DNA of 64,000 nt, from NCBI GenBank assembly GCA_038225555.1, contig JBBRRB010000018.1, forward strand, positions 1 to 64,000, given 5' to 3'. The stretch comes from JANXQZ01 sp038225555. Lineage in GTDB: Bacteria > Acidobacteriota > Terriglobia > Bryobacterales > Bryobacteraceae. Both the position numbers and the translations under genes were made by a program. This document shows, piece by piece, positions 17,086 to 25,368 of the stretch (its first letter is position 1; each line of letters starts with the position of its first letter). A model generated the notes under the pieces. The model had not been told where the DNA came from. It worked only from the letters and a program-made list of their open reading frames with translations, and searched no databases.

Positions 17086-19410
17086 AACCAACGCAGCCCC
17101 AATCAGCGCCACGGGATCGCCAGGCTTCACTTGATACAGAACCGTTGCGAGGAACCGGGCAAGCACCGCAGTCCCGGCCAGCCCCAGTGCCATTCCCGTG
17201 GCGACGGGCCGCAGGCCATCCGCTAGAACCATCGCAGCCACCCGGGCAGCACTCGCGCCCAAAGCCATCCGAATGCCGATCTCATGCGTCCTCTGAACAA
17301 CACCATGCGCCACTACTCCATAGATCCCCACTACGGCCAGAAACAGAGCGGACCCTCCGAAGAACATGAGCAGCAACATCTGATAGCGTGGCTGCCCGAC
17401 GGACTTATCCACATGCTGCTCCATAGTGCTGATGTGATCTGGCGATAGCTCCGGATCGAGCTGCCGCACCGCGCCGGTAGTGGTCCGCGACATGCTTAAG
17501 GGGTCGACCGCGGTCCGCACCACCACGTACATCCGAGGGTTTGCATCTTGGATTTCCGGCGTATAGAACTGGGGCATGGGCGGAAGGTCGAGCGCTCCGG
17601 TCCGGACGTCACTAATCACGCCAATGATCGTGAGCCAGCGTGCTCCTGGTTCTGGAGCGCCAAGTAGGATTCGCCTGCCGACCGGATCTGACTTTGGAAA
17701 GAAGCCGCGCGCCAAGGTTTGGTTAATCACCGCAACGGGTACGGAATCGAGCGTATCGCCCTTGGAGAAGGCACGGCCCGCCAGAACCGGAATTCCCATC
17801 GTGCGGAAGTAATCGAGCCCGACCGTCCCGGTATGGGCGATCTGCCGGGCGGAGGCGTTTGGGTTCCAGGGACTTCCGTCGATAGAGAACGGATTTCCGT
17901 TTCGCGTGTCCACTCCCACCGTGAACACTGGAAGCCGGTCCGTGGCGCTCACCGAGGCGACGCCTGGCAGTTGTGCCAGCCGCTCCTGCAGGTCCGAGAA
18001 GAATTGGATTCTGTCGCGCGGTTTTTCATATCGCGTCCTGGGCAGCTCTATCAGCATTGTCAGGAGGTGATCCGTACGAACGCCCGGATCGATTTTCTTG
18101 AGTTGGAGGAAGCTCTCCAGCAAGAGGCCGGAGCCGACCAAAAGCATGAGCGCGAATGCCACCTCCGCCGCGATCAGCATGCTCGAGAGGCGACGACTGC
18201 GAATTGGTCCGCGCAAACTGCCGTTCATTTGAGCCGAGAATGCTGGAGCCAAAGAAAACAGCAGGCACACGACAGCCGAGAGAGCGAATGTGAATAGAAG
18301 AGCACGCCCATTCACAGCCAAGCGGACGATTCCCGGTAGCTCTGCCGGACTCAACGCCTTCAGCAGTTCGACGCCAAAGACGCTCGCCGCCGCACCAGCC
18401 GTTCCGCCAAGCATGGTCAACAGAGCAGCTTCGGTAAGCCATTGTCGGATCAGCCTGAGCCGAGAGGCGCCCAACGCCCGCCGGATAGCGATTTCTTTTT
18501 CTCGCGCGGCCGTACGGGCCAGCAGCAGATTCGCTACGTTCACGCAAGCTATCAGTAAGACAAGCGCAACGGCACTCATCAGGAGGAGCGTGCCGGTTCG
18601 AAATTCTAGCAGGAGTTGGTCATGCAGAGAAACGACTCGGGCGCGATATCCGCCATCCTCGCCGTTCGGCCCCTCATAGGGGTGAATTGTCTCCTTGAGC
18701 CGCTGGGCCGTCGCTCCCACCGATGCCTGTGCAGCTTCGATACCGATCCCCGAACGCATCCGAGCCAGCATGCGGAACTGTCCTTTCCGAAGGTCCTGAA
18801 CGGGGGGAAGCGGAGTCCAGACTTCTACGCCGCGTGCCCCCAAGCTGAATTCGAAGTCTTTCGCCAATACGCCTGCCAAGTTGTAGACACTGTCATCGAG
18901 CCGAATTGTCTGCCCAACCACAGCGGGACTGGCTCCAAAACGCCTAAGGTAGAGCGAATAGCTGATAATCGCGACTTGGGCATGAGTTGCTTGCCAATCG
19001 TCGTCTGCGAAGCCCCGCCCCACTGACGTGGACGCCCCAAGCATTTCGAGCAATCCGGGCGTCGATGCGACGGTTGAAACACGTTCAGCCATGCCTGACC
19101 CGACCAAATTGCGGTCTTGCTCCCTGAATGCCGCAGCCTTTTCGAAAACATGGGTGTCGGCGCGAAACGCGTCGAAATCCACGGCGCTGAGGGACATCTG
19201 CCGCACACCGATTTTCGTCAGTTCGTTCCAGACCATTACCAGGCGCCCGGAACTTGGGTAGGGAAGCGGCCGCAGCAATAGGGCATCCGCAACACTGAAA
19301 ATCGCGGTGGTGGCACCAATCCCCAGGGCAACCGTCAGCAAGGCGGTCAAGCTGAACGCCGGAGTTCTTCGCAACTGACGTCCTGCGTACCTTATGTCCT
19401 GGATGATCAT
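16999..19410 (-). CDS. ADOP-family ABC permease (MacB/FtsX type)
   Basis: About 803 residues from the ATG at 19410 (MIIQDIRYAGRQLRR), chosen because AAGGGAG sits 7 bases upstream; a longer frame starts at 19443. This is a duplicated FtsX-like permease: an N-terminal helix with FSLTALLTVALGIGATTAIFS cut into its signature (LGIGA-x-TAIFS), a periplasmic MacB-type domain, three central helices with LIACVNVANLLLARTAAREKEIAIRRALGAS motif parts, then a second periplasmic domain and three C-terminal helices (THEIGIRMALGAS). It ends in the DP-x3-LKYE tail. These Acidobacterial duplicated orphan permeases are typically encoded without an ATPase, as here. Substrate unknown; export or lipid handling is the usual guess. 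Confidence 0.92.
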   Translation of the reverse strand: MIIQDIRYAGRQLRRTPAFSLTALLTVALGIGATTAIFSVADALLLRPLPYPSSGRLVMVWNELTKIGVRQMSLSAVDFDAFRADTHVFEKAAAFREQDRNLVGSGMAERVSTVASTPGLLEMLGASTSVGRGFADDDWQATHAQVAIISYSLYLRRFGASPAVVGQTIRLDDSVYNLAGVLAKDFEFSLGARGVEVWTPLPPVQDLRKGQFRMLARMRSGIGIEAAQASVGATAQRLKETIHPYEGPNGEDGGYRARVVSLHDQLLLEFRTGTLLLMSAVALVLLIACVNVANLLLARTAAREKEIAIRRALGASRLRLIRQWLTEAALLTMLGGTAGAAASVFGVELLKALSPAELPGIVRLAVNGRALLFTFALSAVVCLLFSLAPAFSAQMNGSLRGPIRSRRLSSMLIAAEVAFALMLLVGSGLLLESFLQLKKIDPGVRTDHLLTMLIELPRTRYEKPRDRIQFFSDLQERLAQLPGVASVSATDRLPVFTVGVDTRNGNPFSIDGSPWNPNASARQIAHTGTVGLDYFRTMGIPVLAGRAFSKGDTLDSVPVAVINQTLARGFFPKSDPVGRRILLGAPEPGARWLTIIGVISDVRTGALDLPPMPQFYTPEIQDANPRMYVVVRTAVDPLSMSRTTTGAVRQLDPELSPDHISTMEQHVDKSVGQPRYQMLLLMFFGGSALFLAVVGIYGVVAHGVVQRTHEIGIRMALGASAARVAAMVLADGLRPVATGMALGLAGTAVLARFLATVLYQVKPGDPVALIGAALVLAVVAVMACLGPARRAARVDPTVALKYE

Positions 19411-19448
19411 CGAAAGCTCCCTTCCACAATTGACAGCGGACACGTTAA

Positions 19449-19482
19449 TGTGTAATTATTCACATGACTGCATAAACATTCA
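19449..19482 (+). promoter_or_regulatory. Two tandem ARG-box-like operators upstream of argF
   Basis: TGTGTAATTATTCA (19449-19462) and TGCATAAACATTCA (19469-19482) each match 12 of 14 positions of the ArgR half-dyad consensus TGAATWWWWATTCA. Their starts are 20 bp apart, which places them on one helical face as in known argR-regulated promoters. A TAATTAT stretch in the first box could serve as the -10. ArgR is encoded two genes downstream, so arginine-dependent repression of argF-argH-argR, including autorepression, is inferred. Confidence 0.72.
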
Positions 19483-19497
19483 GTCGCTGGAGGAACA

Positions 19498-20454
19498 ATG
19501 GCCGCATCCGCCCGCTTCGCCCAAACCTTGAACATGCCTGCCCGCATCTCCTCCGGCAATCTTACATCCGATCTCGATCTCAAGCACGAAGAGCTGCTGA
19601 GCCTTCTCGATCTCACGGCCAAGCTCAAGCGTTCTCCCGCCCGCTATGCCAAATCTCTCGTGGGCCGCTACATTAGTCTCCTGTTCGAAAAACCCTCGCT
19701 CCGCACCCGGCTTACTTTCGAGCTCGCCATCAAGCAGCTTGGCGGCGACGCCGTCGTTAGCACGGGCGTGATCGGCGACCGGGAGCCGCTCAAGGACATC
19801 GCCCGCAACCTCGACCGTTGGACCCAGGCCATTGTAGCCCGCACTTTCTCGCAGAAGACCATCGAAGAGTTAGCCGCTTGGTCCAGCGTCCCTGTAATCA
19901 ACGCGCTGAGCGATCTGTACCACCCCTGTCAAGCGTTGGCGGATATTTTCACCCTGCAGGAGCGCTTCGGCGATCTACGCGGACGCAAGCTGGCCTTCGT
20001 TGGAGATGGCAATAACGTCGCCCATTCGCTCATGCTGTGCGCCGTTCGCCTTGGCATGAACTTCGCCCTTGCGCACCCGCAAGGCTATGAAGCCAATCCC
20101 GATATCCTGCGAAAAACCAGAGCGCTGGCGACCGACTCGGGAGCTGAACTGATCGTCACAAACGACCCTGCTGAAGCGGTTCGCAACTCGGATGCGGTGT
20201 ACACCGACGTTTGGACCAGCATGGGTCAAGAAGACCAAAGCGCCCAGCGTATCGCCGATTTTTCTCCCTATCAAGTCAACGAGGCTCTCTTCGCCAATGC
20301 CAAGCCGCAGGCAGCTTTCATGCATTGCCTACCTGCGAAACGCGGCCAGGAAGTTACCGATTCCGTGATCGAGAGTGCCAACTCGGTGGTGTTTGATCAG
20401 GCTGAAAACCGGTTGCATGCGCAAAAAGCGATCCTCTCCATGCTTTTATCATGA
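19498..20454 (+). CDS. argF: Ornithine carbamoyltransferase
   Basis: The enzyme condenses ornithine with carbamoyl phosphate to citrulline in arginine biosynthesis. The 318-residue sequence shows the carbamoyl-phosphate loop FEKPSLRTRLTFE (SLRTR at 67-71), HPCQALAD (142-145 and on), LAFVGDGNNVAHS, the ornithine loop VYTDVWTSMGQE and HCLPAKRGQEV (276 onward). The Ser-Leu variant of S-T-R-T-R is common in this branch. N-acetylornithine transcarbamoylase is a less likely alternative. GGAGG at 19489-19493 supports the ATG at 19498; a second in-frame ATG at codon 13 is possible. It is the first gene of argF-argH-argR, downstream of tandem ARG boxes. Confidence 0.93.
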   Translation: MAASARFAQTLNMPARISSGNLTSDLDLKHEELLSLLDLTAKLKRSPARYAKSLVGRYISLLFEKPSLRTRLTFELAIKQLGGDAVVSTGVIGDREPLKDIARNLDRWTQAIVARTFSQKTIEELAAWSSVPVINALSDLYHPCQALADIFTLQERFGDLRGRKLAFVGDGNNVAHSLMLCAVRLGMNFALAHPQGYEANPDILRKTRALATDSGAELIVTNDPAEAVRNSDAVYTDVWTSMGQEDQSAQRIADFSPYQVNEALFANAKPQAAFMHCLPAKRGQEVTDSVIESANSVVFDQAENRLHAQKAILSMLLS

Positions 20455-20477
20455 GACCCGCTCTGATCTTCTGTGGG

Positions 20478-20514
20478 GCAGGCAATCCTGCCTGCAGCCG
20501 CCTTTTAGGCGGCT
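20478..20514. repeat. Double hairpin in the argF-argH gap
   Basis: Two adjacent perfect stems fill the 81-bp gap: GCAGGCA/TGCCTGC (20478-20484 and 20489-20495, 4-nt loop), and AGCCGCCT/AGGCGGCT (20496-20503 and 20507-20514, TTT loop). There is no T-run afterwards, so this is not a classical terminator. Back-to-back palindromes in an intergenic position look like a REP-type dispersed element or an mRNA-stability/processing site. No second copy was noticed in this window. Confidence 0.55.
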
Positions 20515-20535
20515 CTCTAGAGCCCCGCTAACAAC

Positions 20536-21918
20536 ATGAAGCTCTGGGGCGGAAGATTCGAAACGGGTCCGTCGGAGATTTTCGAGCGCTTCTCCGAATC
20601 TCTCAGTTTCGACAAACGCTTAGCCGATTGCGATTGCAGGGGTTCGCAGGCGTTCGCACGGGCGCTGATGCGCGTTGGAATTCTGACCGAAGCGGAGTGC
20701 GCGCAGCTCGTAGCCGCATTCGAAACCATCCGCCAAGAAGCCAAACAGCCGGACTTCTATCAAGGCGCGACCGATGAAGACGTCCATACTCTCGTCATCC
20801 GCAAGCTCAAGGAACGCGTCGGCCCGTTAGCCGATAAGATTCACACCGGACGCAGCCGGAATGAGCAGGTGTCGCTCGATCTTCGTCTCTGGCTTCGCGA
20901 AGAGATCGATGCTGTCCACGCCCGGCTGAAAGGTCTCCTCGATGCCCTGCTCACCATCGCGCGAGCATACCCGGGCGTCGTAATTCCTGGATACACTCAC
21001 ACGCGCCGCGCGCAAGCGGTGCTATGGCCGCATTACATCCTGGCCTATTTCGAGATGTTTACCCGCGACGCTGAGCGGCTGTCCGATGCGCGCCGACGCA
21101 CAGACGTGATGCCGCTCGGATCGGGCGCGCTAGCCGGAAGCGGATTCCCCTTTGATCGACATGCCATCGCCGCCGATCTGGGCTTCGCGGCAGTGACGCG
21201 GAACAGCATGGATGTATCGGGCGATCGCGATTTCGCCCTCGATTTCCTCTACGCCGCCTCCATGATCATGCTGCATCTCAGCCGCTTTTGCGAGGATTGG
21301 ATTCTATATTCGAGCGAAGAGTTTGGCTGGATTGAGCTTGGCGACGAGGTCACCAGCGGTTCCAGCCTGATGCCCCAGAAAAAGAATCCCGATTCCCTCG
21401 AACTGATCCGAGGCAAATGCGGACGGGTTTATGGGGCGCTGAACTCTTTGTTCCTTACCATGAAGGGACTGCCGATGACGTACAATCGCGACATGCAGGA
21501 GGACAAGGAGCCGCTTTTCGACGCAGCACGGCAAGTCGGCCTTTCCATTAAAATGGCGGAAGCCGTGATCCGGTCTGCCAGGCTAAATGAGTCAAAGCCC
21601 GAGGCTGCTGCCGAGGAAAGCTGGGTCGTCGCAACCGACCTCGCTGAGGAACTCGCGCGGTCGGGTACGCCGTTCCATCAGGGCCACCAAATCGTGGGCC
21701 GGCTGGTGCTCGAAAGCGTTCGGCTTGGCAAGAGGCCGTCGGATTGGACGCCAGAAACGCTGACCACGTTCGCTCCTGAATTCAAGCCGGAAGCGGCGCG
21801 CTTGCTCCACCCGCGCGAGGGCATGAAATCCCGCGAACTCCAGGGCGGGACGGGTCCCCAAGCTGTCGCATCAGCCCTGGACGAGGCGGAAACCCGGCTG
21901 GCTGCTCTGAGTCCATGA
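20536..21918 (+). CDS. argH: Argininosuccinate lyase
   Basis: The enzyme cleaves argininosuccinate to arginine and fumarate. The 460-residue length is typical. It starts MKLWGGRFETGPSEIFE, as most ArgH proteins do, and contains HTGRSRNEQVSLDLRLW, PGYTHTRRAQ and the fumarase/aspartase-superfamily signature GSSLMPQKKNPD near residues 275-286 with the catalytic serine, then QGGTGPQAV near the end. It is the second gene of the arginine operon, and its stop overlaps the argR ATG (ATGA). argG is not in the window. Confidence 0.97.
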   Translation: MKLWGGRFETGPSEIFERFSESLSFDKRLADCDCRGSQAFARALMRVGILTEAECAQLVAAFETIRQEAKQPDFYQGATDEDVHTLVIRKLKERVGPLADKIHTGRSRNEQVSLDLRLWLREEIDAVHARLKGLLDALLTIARAYPGVVIPGYTHTRRAQAVLWPHYILAYFEMFTRDAERLSDARRRTDVMPLGSGALAGSGFPFDRHAIAADLGFAAVTRNSMDVSGDRDFALDFLYAASMIMLHLSRFCEDWILYSSEEFGWIELGDEVTSGSSLMPQKKNPDSLELIRGKCGRVYGALNSLFLTMKGLPMTYNRDMQEDKEPLFDAARQVGLSIKMAEAVIRSARLNESKPEAAAEESWVVATDLAEELARSGTPFHQGHQIVGRLVLESVRLGKRPSDWTPETLTTFAPEFKPEAARLLHPREGMKSRELQGGTGPQAVASALDEAETRLAALSP

Positions 21919-22352
21919 ACAAGAGCTACCGCCAAGGCCAAATCCTGAATGTGATCAAAGCGCAACCTGTTTACACACAGGAAGATCTGGCCATTGAACT
22001 AAAGCAACGGTTTAATATAAATGCAACCCAGGTAACTCTCTCGCGTGACATGCGGGATCTGGGACTGGTGAAGACCTCCGACGGGTATCGTCAGGTGACC
22101 CAAGCCACTGGTCCCGATTTTGGCACGATTGCATCCGAGTTTCTCTGGGACGTTAAAGCTGCCCAAAATCTCGTCGTTCTGAAGACATCGCCGGCACACG
22201 CCAGCTCGGTAGCGGTAGCGCTCGATCAGCAAGAGTGGGCGGAAGTGGTCGGAACGCTGGCTGGAGACGACACTGTCCTGGTGATCGCCACTGACAGCTC
22301 TGCAGCCAACCTGCTTCGGGATCGGCTGCTCGCCTTTTTGCGGACCGAATAG
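21915..22352 (+). CDS. argR: Arginine repressor
   Basis: The 145-residue ArgR has the usual two domains. The N-terminal winged helix has IELKQRFNINATQVTLSRDMRDLGL (recognition part QVTLSRD, 39-45). The C-terminal hexamerisation/arginine-binding domain has NLVVLKTSPAHASSVAVALD and GTLAGDDTVLVIA, the latter being the family signature with the Asp pair contacting arginine. It overlaps argH by 4 bp, so repressor and biosynthetic enzymes are co-translated. The ARG-box-like pair upstream of argF is the likely target. Confidence 0.95.
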   Translation: MNKSYRQGQILNVIKAQPVYTQEDLAIELKQRFNINATQVTLSRDMRDLGLVKTSDGYRQVTQATGPDFGTIASEFLWDVKAAQNLVVLKTSPAHASSVAVALDQQEWAEVVGTLAGDDTVLVIATDSSAANLLRDRLLAFLRTE

Positions 22353-22376
22353 GCTACAATCACCTAGTTCCTTAAA

Positions 22377-23324
22377 ATGCCTCTGGCCGTCAAAAAGAAT
22401 CAACGAACCGAGAAAGTCACGCCCGCTCAAATCGATGAGGAGCCTTCTCCGGCTTTAGACCAGGAGCAGCAGGCTCCTCCGCCGAAGGTGACGGCACTGG
22501 TCTATTCATACGACAATGCGGCGGGTCTAAGGCGTTGCCTAGCCGCGCTTGAGGCCTCCACCTTACGGTCGGTGATGGAAATTCTCGTGGTGGACAAGGG
22601 TTCCCAAGATGAAAGCCCTACGCTCGACGCGGAATTTCCGAACACGACTTTCCTTCGCATGCCGCGCAATTTCGGCAACACCAAAGCGTTGAACATCGGG
22701 ATGCGGACGGCGGTGGGCGAATTGATGTTTTTCCTCTGCCCCGAGATCGAAGTTGCACCCGAGACCGTAAGTTTGCTCGTGAATCGGCTGGAGTCGGACC
22801 AGGAAGCGGTTGCTGTTTGCCCCATGATCGTAGACGAGACTGGCAGCCCTATTGAGCAGGCCTACCGCTTGCCCTCTGCTGCTACCGGAGCAGACCTAAC
22901 CCCTGTAAGCATTCTTTCGGACGGAGCGGCCACGGTCGAGTATGCCACCTTTCAAGCTATGCTTGCACGCAAATACTTCATCCGAGGCATTAACTACCTG
23001 GATGATCGTTTTGGGGAATTCGGTGCCGATGCCGAGTTGTGTTTTCAAGTCAAGCGTGCTGGACGGGTAGTTCAAGTACACCCTGAGATAAAAGTGATCC
23101 GCCACGCAGTTTCTTTGAGAAGATCTGGAGCCGCCGAGAACTTACTCAAAGCGGACCGAATCCACGGCACGGCGGTCTATCTGACCAAGCACTATGGATT
23201 CGTCTCCGGTTTAACGTTTCGAATTGGCGCGATTTTAAAGGCGCTGGCCGGCTTTCGATTCGGATTGTTGATCTCCCTCTTGGGGGGATCTAAGGTCGAC
23301 GGTTCCCAAAGCGTCCGTTTGTAA
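22377..23324 (+). CDS. Family 2 glycosyltransferase
   Basis: A 315-residue GT2-like enzyme with an N-terminal Lys/Glu/Pro-rich low-complexity stretch of about 35 residues before VTALVYSYDNAAGLRRCL. It has MEILVVDKGSQDESPTL, the NFGNTKALNIGM segment in place of the usual N-x-G-F-A-x-N, and an acceptor region FGEFGADAELCFQVKRAG. The metal motif is altered: FFLCPEIEVAP stands where DDD/DxD is expected. That could lower or change activity. It follows argR by 24 bp but is functionally unrelated to it. Glycan biosynthesis is inferred; substrate unknown. Confidence 0.8.
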   Translation: MPLAVKKNQRTEKVTPAQIDEEPSPALDQEQQAPPPKVTALVYSYDNAAGLRRCLAALEASTLRSVMEILVVDKGSQDESPTLDAEFPNTTFLRMPRNFGNTKALNIGMRTAVGELMFFLCPEIEVAPETVSLLVNRLESDQEAVAVCPMIVDETGSPIEQAYRLPSAATGADLTPVSILSDGAATVEYATFQAMLARKYFIRGINYLDDRFGEFGADAELCFQVKRAGRVVQVHPEIKVIRHAVSLRRSGAAENLLKADRIHGTAVYLTKHYGFVSGLTFRIGAILKALAGFRFGLLISLLGGSKVDGSQSVRL

Positions 23325-23347
23325 GATTATGATGGTGGTAAGAAAAT

Positions 23348-23884
23348 GTGGACCGAGAGGCCTACGTTTTTGGGGCTCGATTACCGATGAATACCCTAGG
23401 TATGCAAGTTGATGCGTTGATCTGGGTTCTTTTGCCTGTCTTTGTAGCGGCAGGTTCGGCTTTGTTGTCCTATTCCATCATGCACGCTCGCATGGAGGTG
23501 GCGATCGCCCGCGAACGCGCAACCCTGGCCGAAGCTCACGCTTCCATCAACACTTACCGCATCACCATGGAGGAGCGCATCCGTGCCGCCGAAGAGGAAA
23601 CTCGCCGCAAAGCCTTGAACGACTTCATGCAGGAGTTCCGCGTGGAGGAGCGCCACTACACGCGCGAGAACAAGACCGCTTCCATGCGCCGCAAGACCAT
23701 GATTCTTCAGGAGCGGCTTTTCTTTCGAAATATCCCACTATCAAATTGGGTGGAACACGAGATGACCATGGAAGAGAACTCCAGCCAATCTCCCGAAGAA
23801 GCGCTCGAGCAGCTATCTTCCTTTAGCGCGAAAGCAATCACGCAGTCGGGCGAAGATGTCCCGCTCGCCGGACTGATAAGTTAA
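23348..23884 (+). CDS. Single-pass membrane protein with coiled coil, unknown function
   Basis: The 178-residue frame starts at a GTG; an ATG at 23387 (MNTLGMQVDAL) would remove 13 residues and may be the true start. One transmembrane helix (LIWVLLPVFVAAGSALLSYS) is followed by a long charged helix of about 65 residues, rich in Ala/Glu/Arg (AIARERATLAEAHA, then MEERIRAAEEETRRKAL). It then has a compact segment with EERHYTRENKTASMRRKTM and an acidic, Ser-rich tail. The layout suggests a membrane-anchored coiled-coil adaptor. No family is recognised. It lies just upstream of the ECF sigma gene and may be co-expressed with it. Confidence 0.72.
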   Translation: MDREAYVFGARLPMNTLGMQVDALIWVLLPVFVAAGSALLSYSIMHARMEVAIARERATLAEAHASINTYRITMEERIRAAEEETRRKALNDFMQEFRVEERHYTRENKTASMRRKTMILQERLFFRNIPLSNWVEHEMTMEENSSQSPEEALEQLSSFSAKAITQSGEDVPLAGLIS

Positions 23885-23922
23885 CACACGTAAACCAAAT
23901 CCGTTGAGCCTCGTCCTGTGGA

Positions 23923-24525
23923 ATGATGGGCGTAATGGCGGAGCGCCTGGAGACTAAGCTGCAGCCCCAGGGTAAAGTCCGGGCCGAGGCTCGCGAATTC
24001 GGATCGTGGATGGTATCCGAGCAGAAGCGCATCTTTCTTCTGTGCCAGCGCATGCTACGGGATACCGAAGATGCCGACGCCGCCACGCAGGATACTTTTC
24101 TGAAAGCGTGGCAAGCTCTGCAGAAGTCGGGAGACCTGGATGATCCCGACAAATGGCTGACCCGGATTGCTGTAAACACCTGCTTGGATCGCTTGAGATC
24201 GCGGCGCTGGCAGTTTTGGCGCAAACGGCCCTCGGCTGAGGATGAGGCTGGCATTCTACAACGCGCGCCTTCCTCGGGCCCAAGCGCTGAAGATCGCATG
24301 TTCGCCACCGAGATTGAACAGCGGCTCGCGGCGGCGCTCGAGAAATTAACAGACCGGCAACGCTCGGTTTTTACGCTGAGACACTATGAGGACCTGAGTT
24401 TGGCCGAGATCGGAAATATACTCAATCTGGATATTGGAACGGTGAAGGCCCACCTGTTTCGGGCTCTCGGAAAATTGCGCGGCGAACTAAAGGACTTGTA
24501 TTTTTCAGAGCGGGAGGCTAAATGA
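23923..24525 (+). CDS. ECF-type RNA polymerase sigma factor
   Basis: The 200-residue sigma-70 family protein has only regions 2 and 4. Region 2 carries FLLCQRMLRDTEDADAATQDTFLKAW and DKWLTRIAVNTCLDRLRSR; region 4 carries ALEKLTDRQRSVFTLRHYED, LSLAEIGNIL and GTVKAHLFRAL. The linker (about residues 105-130) is acidic and Ser/Pro-rich. Two or three in-frame ATGs lie within the first five codons, so the start is only approximate. Its end overlaps the anti-sigma ATG by 4 bp, the standard sigma/anti-sigma layout. Confidence 0.93.
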   Translation: MMGVMAERLETKLQPQGKVRAEAREFGSWMVSEQKRIFLLCQRMLRDTEDADAATQDTFLKAWQALQKSGDLDDPDKWLTRIAVNTCLDRLRSRRWQFWRKRPSAEDEAGILQRAPSSGPSAEDRMFATEIEQRLAAALEKLTDRQRSVFTLRHYEDLSLAEIGNILNLDIGTVKAHLFRALGKLRGELKDLYFSEREAK

Positions 24526-24935
24526 CACATTGGACGGATGAACAAATCACTCACTGGCTCTATGGGCTGGAGCCTGAAGCTGCCCACCTGGAAGAATGCT
24601 CTGACTGCCGGGGGCGTGCCGAAAACGCCGCCGCTCGAAAGAGCGCAGCGACTACGAAGCCTGAGGTGTCGTGGGAATTCCTGGCTGAGCAACGCAGGAG
24701 CATCAATAGACGAATGGAACGGCCCCTATACGACTGGCCGCGCATTCGAGCCTTCGCCTCGGTTGTGATGCTTTTGCTGGTTGCCGTGCTCAGCTTTAAC
24801 CTGCTTCGGCCGCCTGCCGCGACCGTACCCTTGGCAACTCCGGCGGACGAGCGGCTGTTTTCAGACTTGGTTGCGATCGACCAAAGCACCGAGCCGCGCG
24901 CTGTCAAGCCGATTCGAAGCCTATTTGAGGAATAG
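24522..24935 (+). CDS. Zinc-type anti-sigma factor, membrane-anchored
   Basis: The 137-residue product has the ZAS signature His22-x3-Cys26-x2-Cys29 (AHLEECSDC) in a short cytoplasmic domain, a basic stretch, and one transmembrane helix (ASVVMLLLVAVLSFNLL). A periplasmic tail of about 40 residues follows. It is expected to hold the upstream ECF sigma factor at the membrane until an envelope signal arrives. The next gene encodes a secreted Spy-like protein that could deliver that signal. Confidence 0.87.
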   Translation: MTHWTDEQITHWLYGLEPEAAHLEECSDCRGRAENAAARKSAATTKPEVSWEFLAEQRRSINRRMERPLYDWPRIRAFASVVMLLLVAVLSFNLLRPPAATVPLATPADERLFSDLVAIDQSTEPRAVKPIRSLFEE

Positions 24936-24942
24936 TCCCGCA

Positions 24943-25362
24943 ATGCGCGCAATCGCAATTCTATTAGCGTTTTCCCTGTCTTTGGCCGCCCAGCTTCCGA
25001 AGCCGTTCTATCCCTGGTGGAGCTCTCCAGTGGTCAAGGATCTGAATCTGAATCAGGACCAGAGGATTCAGGTTCGCACCACGATTCGGGGTTATCGAGG
25101 CCGCCTGCTCGACTTGCGCAGCCAGATCGAGGCGGCCGAGCGAGATCTCGAATACCAGTTCAACCAGCAACAGGTGGACGGTGTGAAAGCGAATGAAGCC
25201 ATCGAGCGGCTGGCCAAGGCGCGGGCCGATTTGACGCGAACCCTGTCCCAGATGAGCCTGAAGCTTCGGGCCGTGTTAAGTCAGCAGCAATGGCAGGAAC
25301 TGCAGAAGAGACGGCCGTCGAAGGGCCAACCCACAATTTCGCCCGACACCGATCCAAGATAA
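24943..25362 (+). CDS. Periplasmic Spy/CpxP-like (LTxxQ) protein
   Basis: From the ATG at 24943 the 139-residue product has a signal peptide (MRAIAILLAFSLSLAAQ). It then has an all-helical, Arg/Gln/Glu-rich domain with two LTxxQ-type motifs (LNLNQDQRIQV and VLSQQQWQEL) that bracket a long amphipathic hairpin. This is the Spy/CpxP/CnrX-type fold used as a periplasmic chaperone or metal sensor. It is eight bases after the anti-sigma stop and is likely the sensing partner of the sigma/anti-sigma pair, as CnrX is for CnrYH. A longer frame beginning at 24781 overlaps the anti-sigma gene and is rejected. Confidence 0.8.
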   Translation: MRAIAILLAFSLSLAAQLPKPFYPWWSSPVVKDLNLNQDQRIQVRTTIRGYRGRLLDLRSQIEAAERDLEYQFNQQQVDGVKANEAIERLAKARADLTRTLSQMSLKLRAVLSQQQWQELQKRRPSKGQPTISPDTDPR

Positions 25363-25368
25363 TGCGGA

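Noticed and set aside
20496..20514. Intrinsic terminator after argF
   Set aside because: The stem is good but there is no T-run, and argH-argR continue as an operon.
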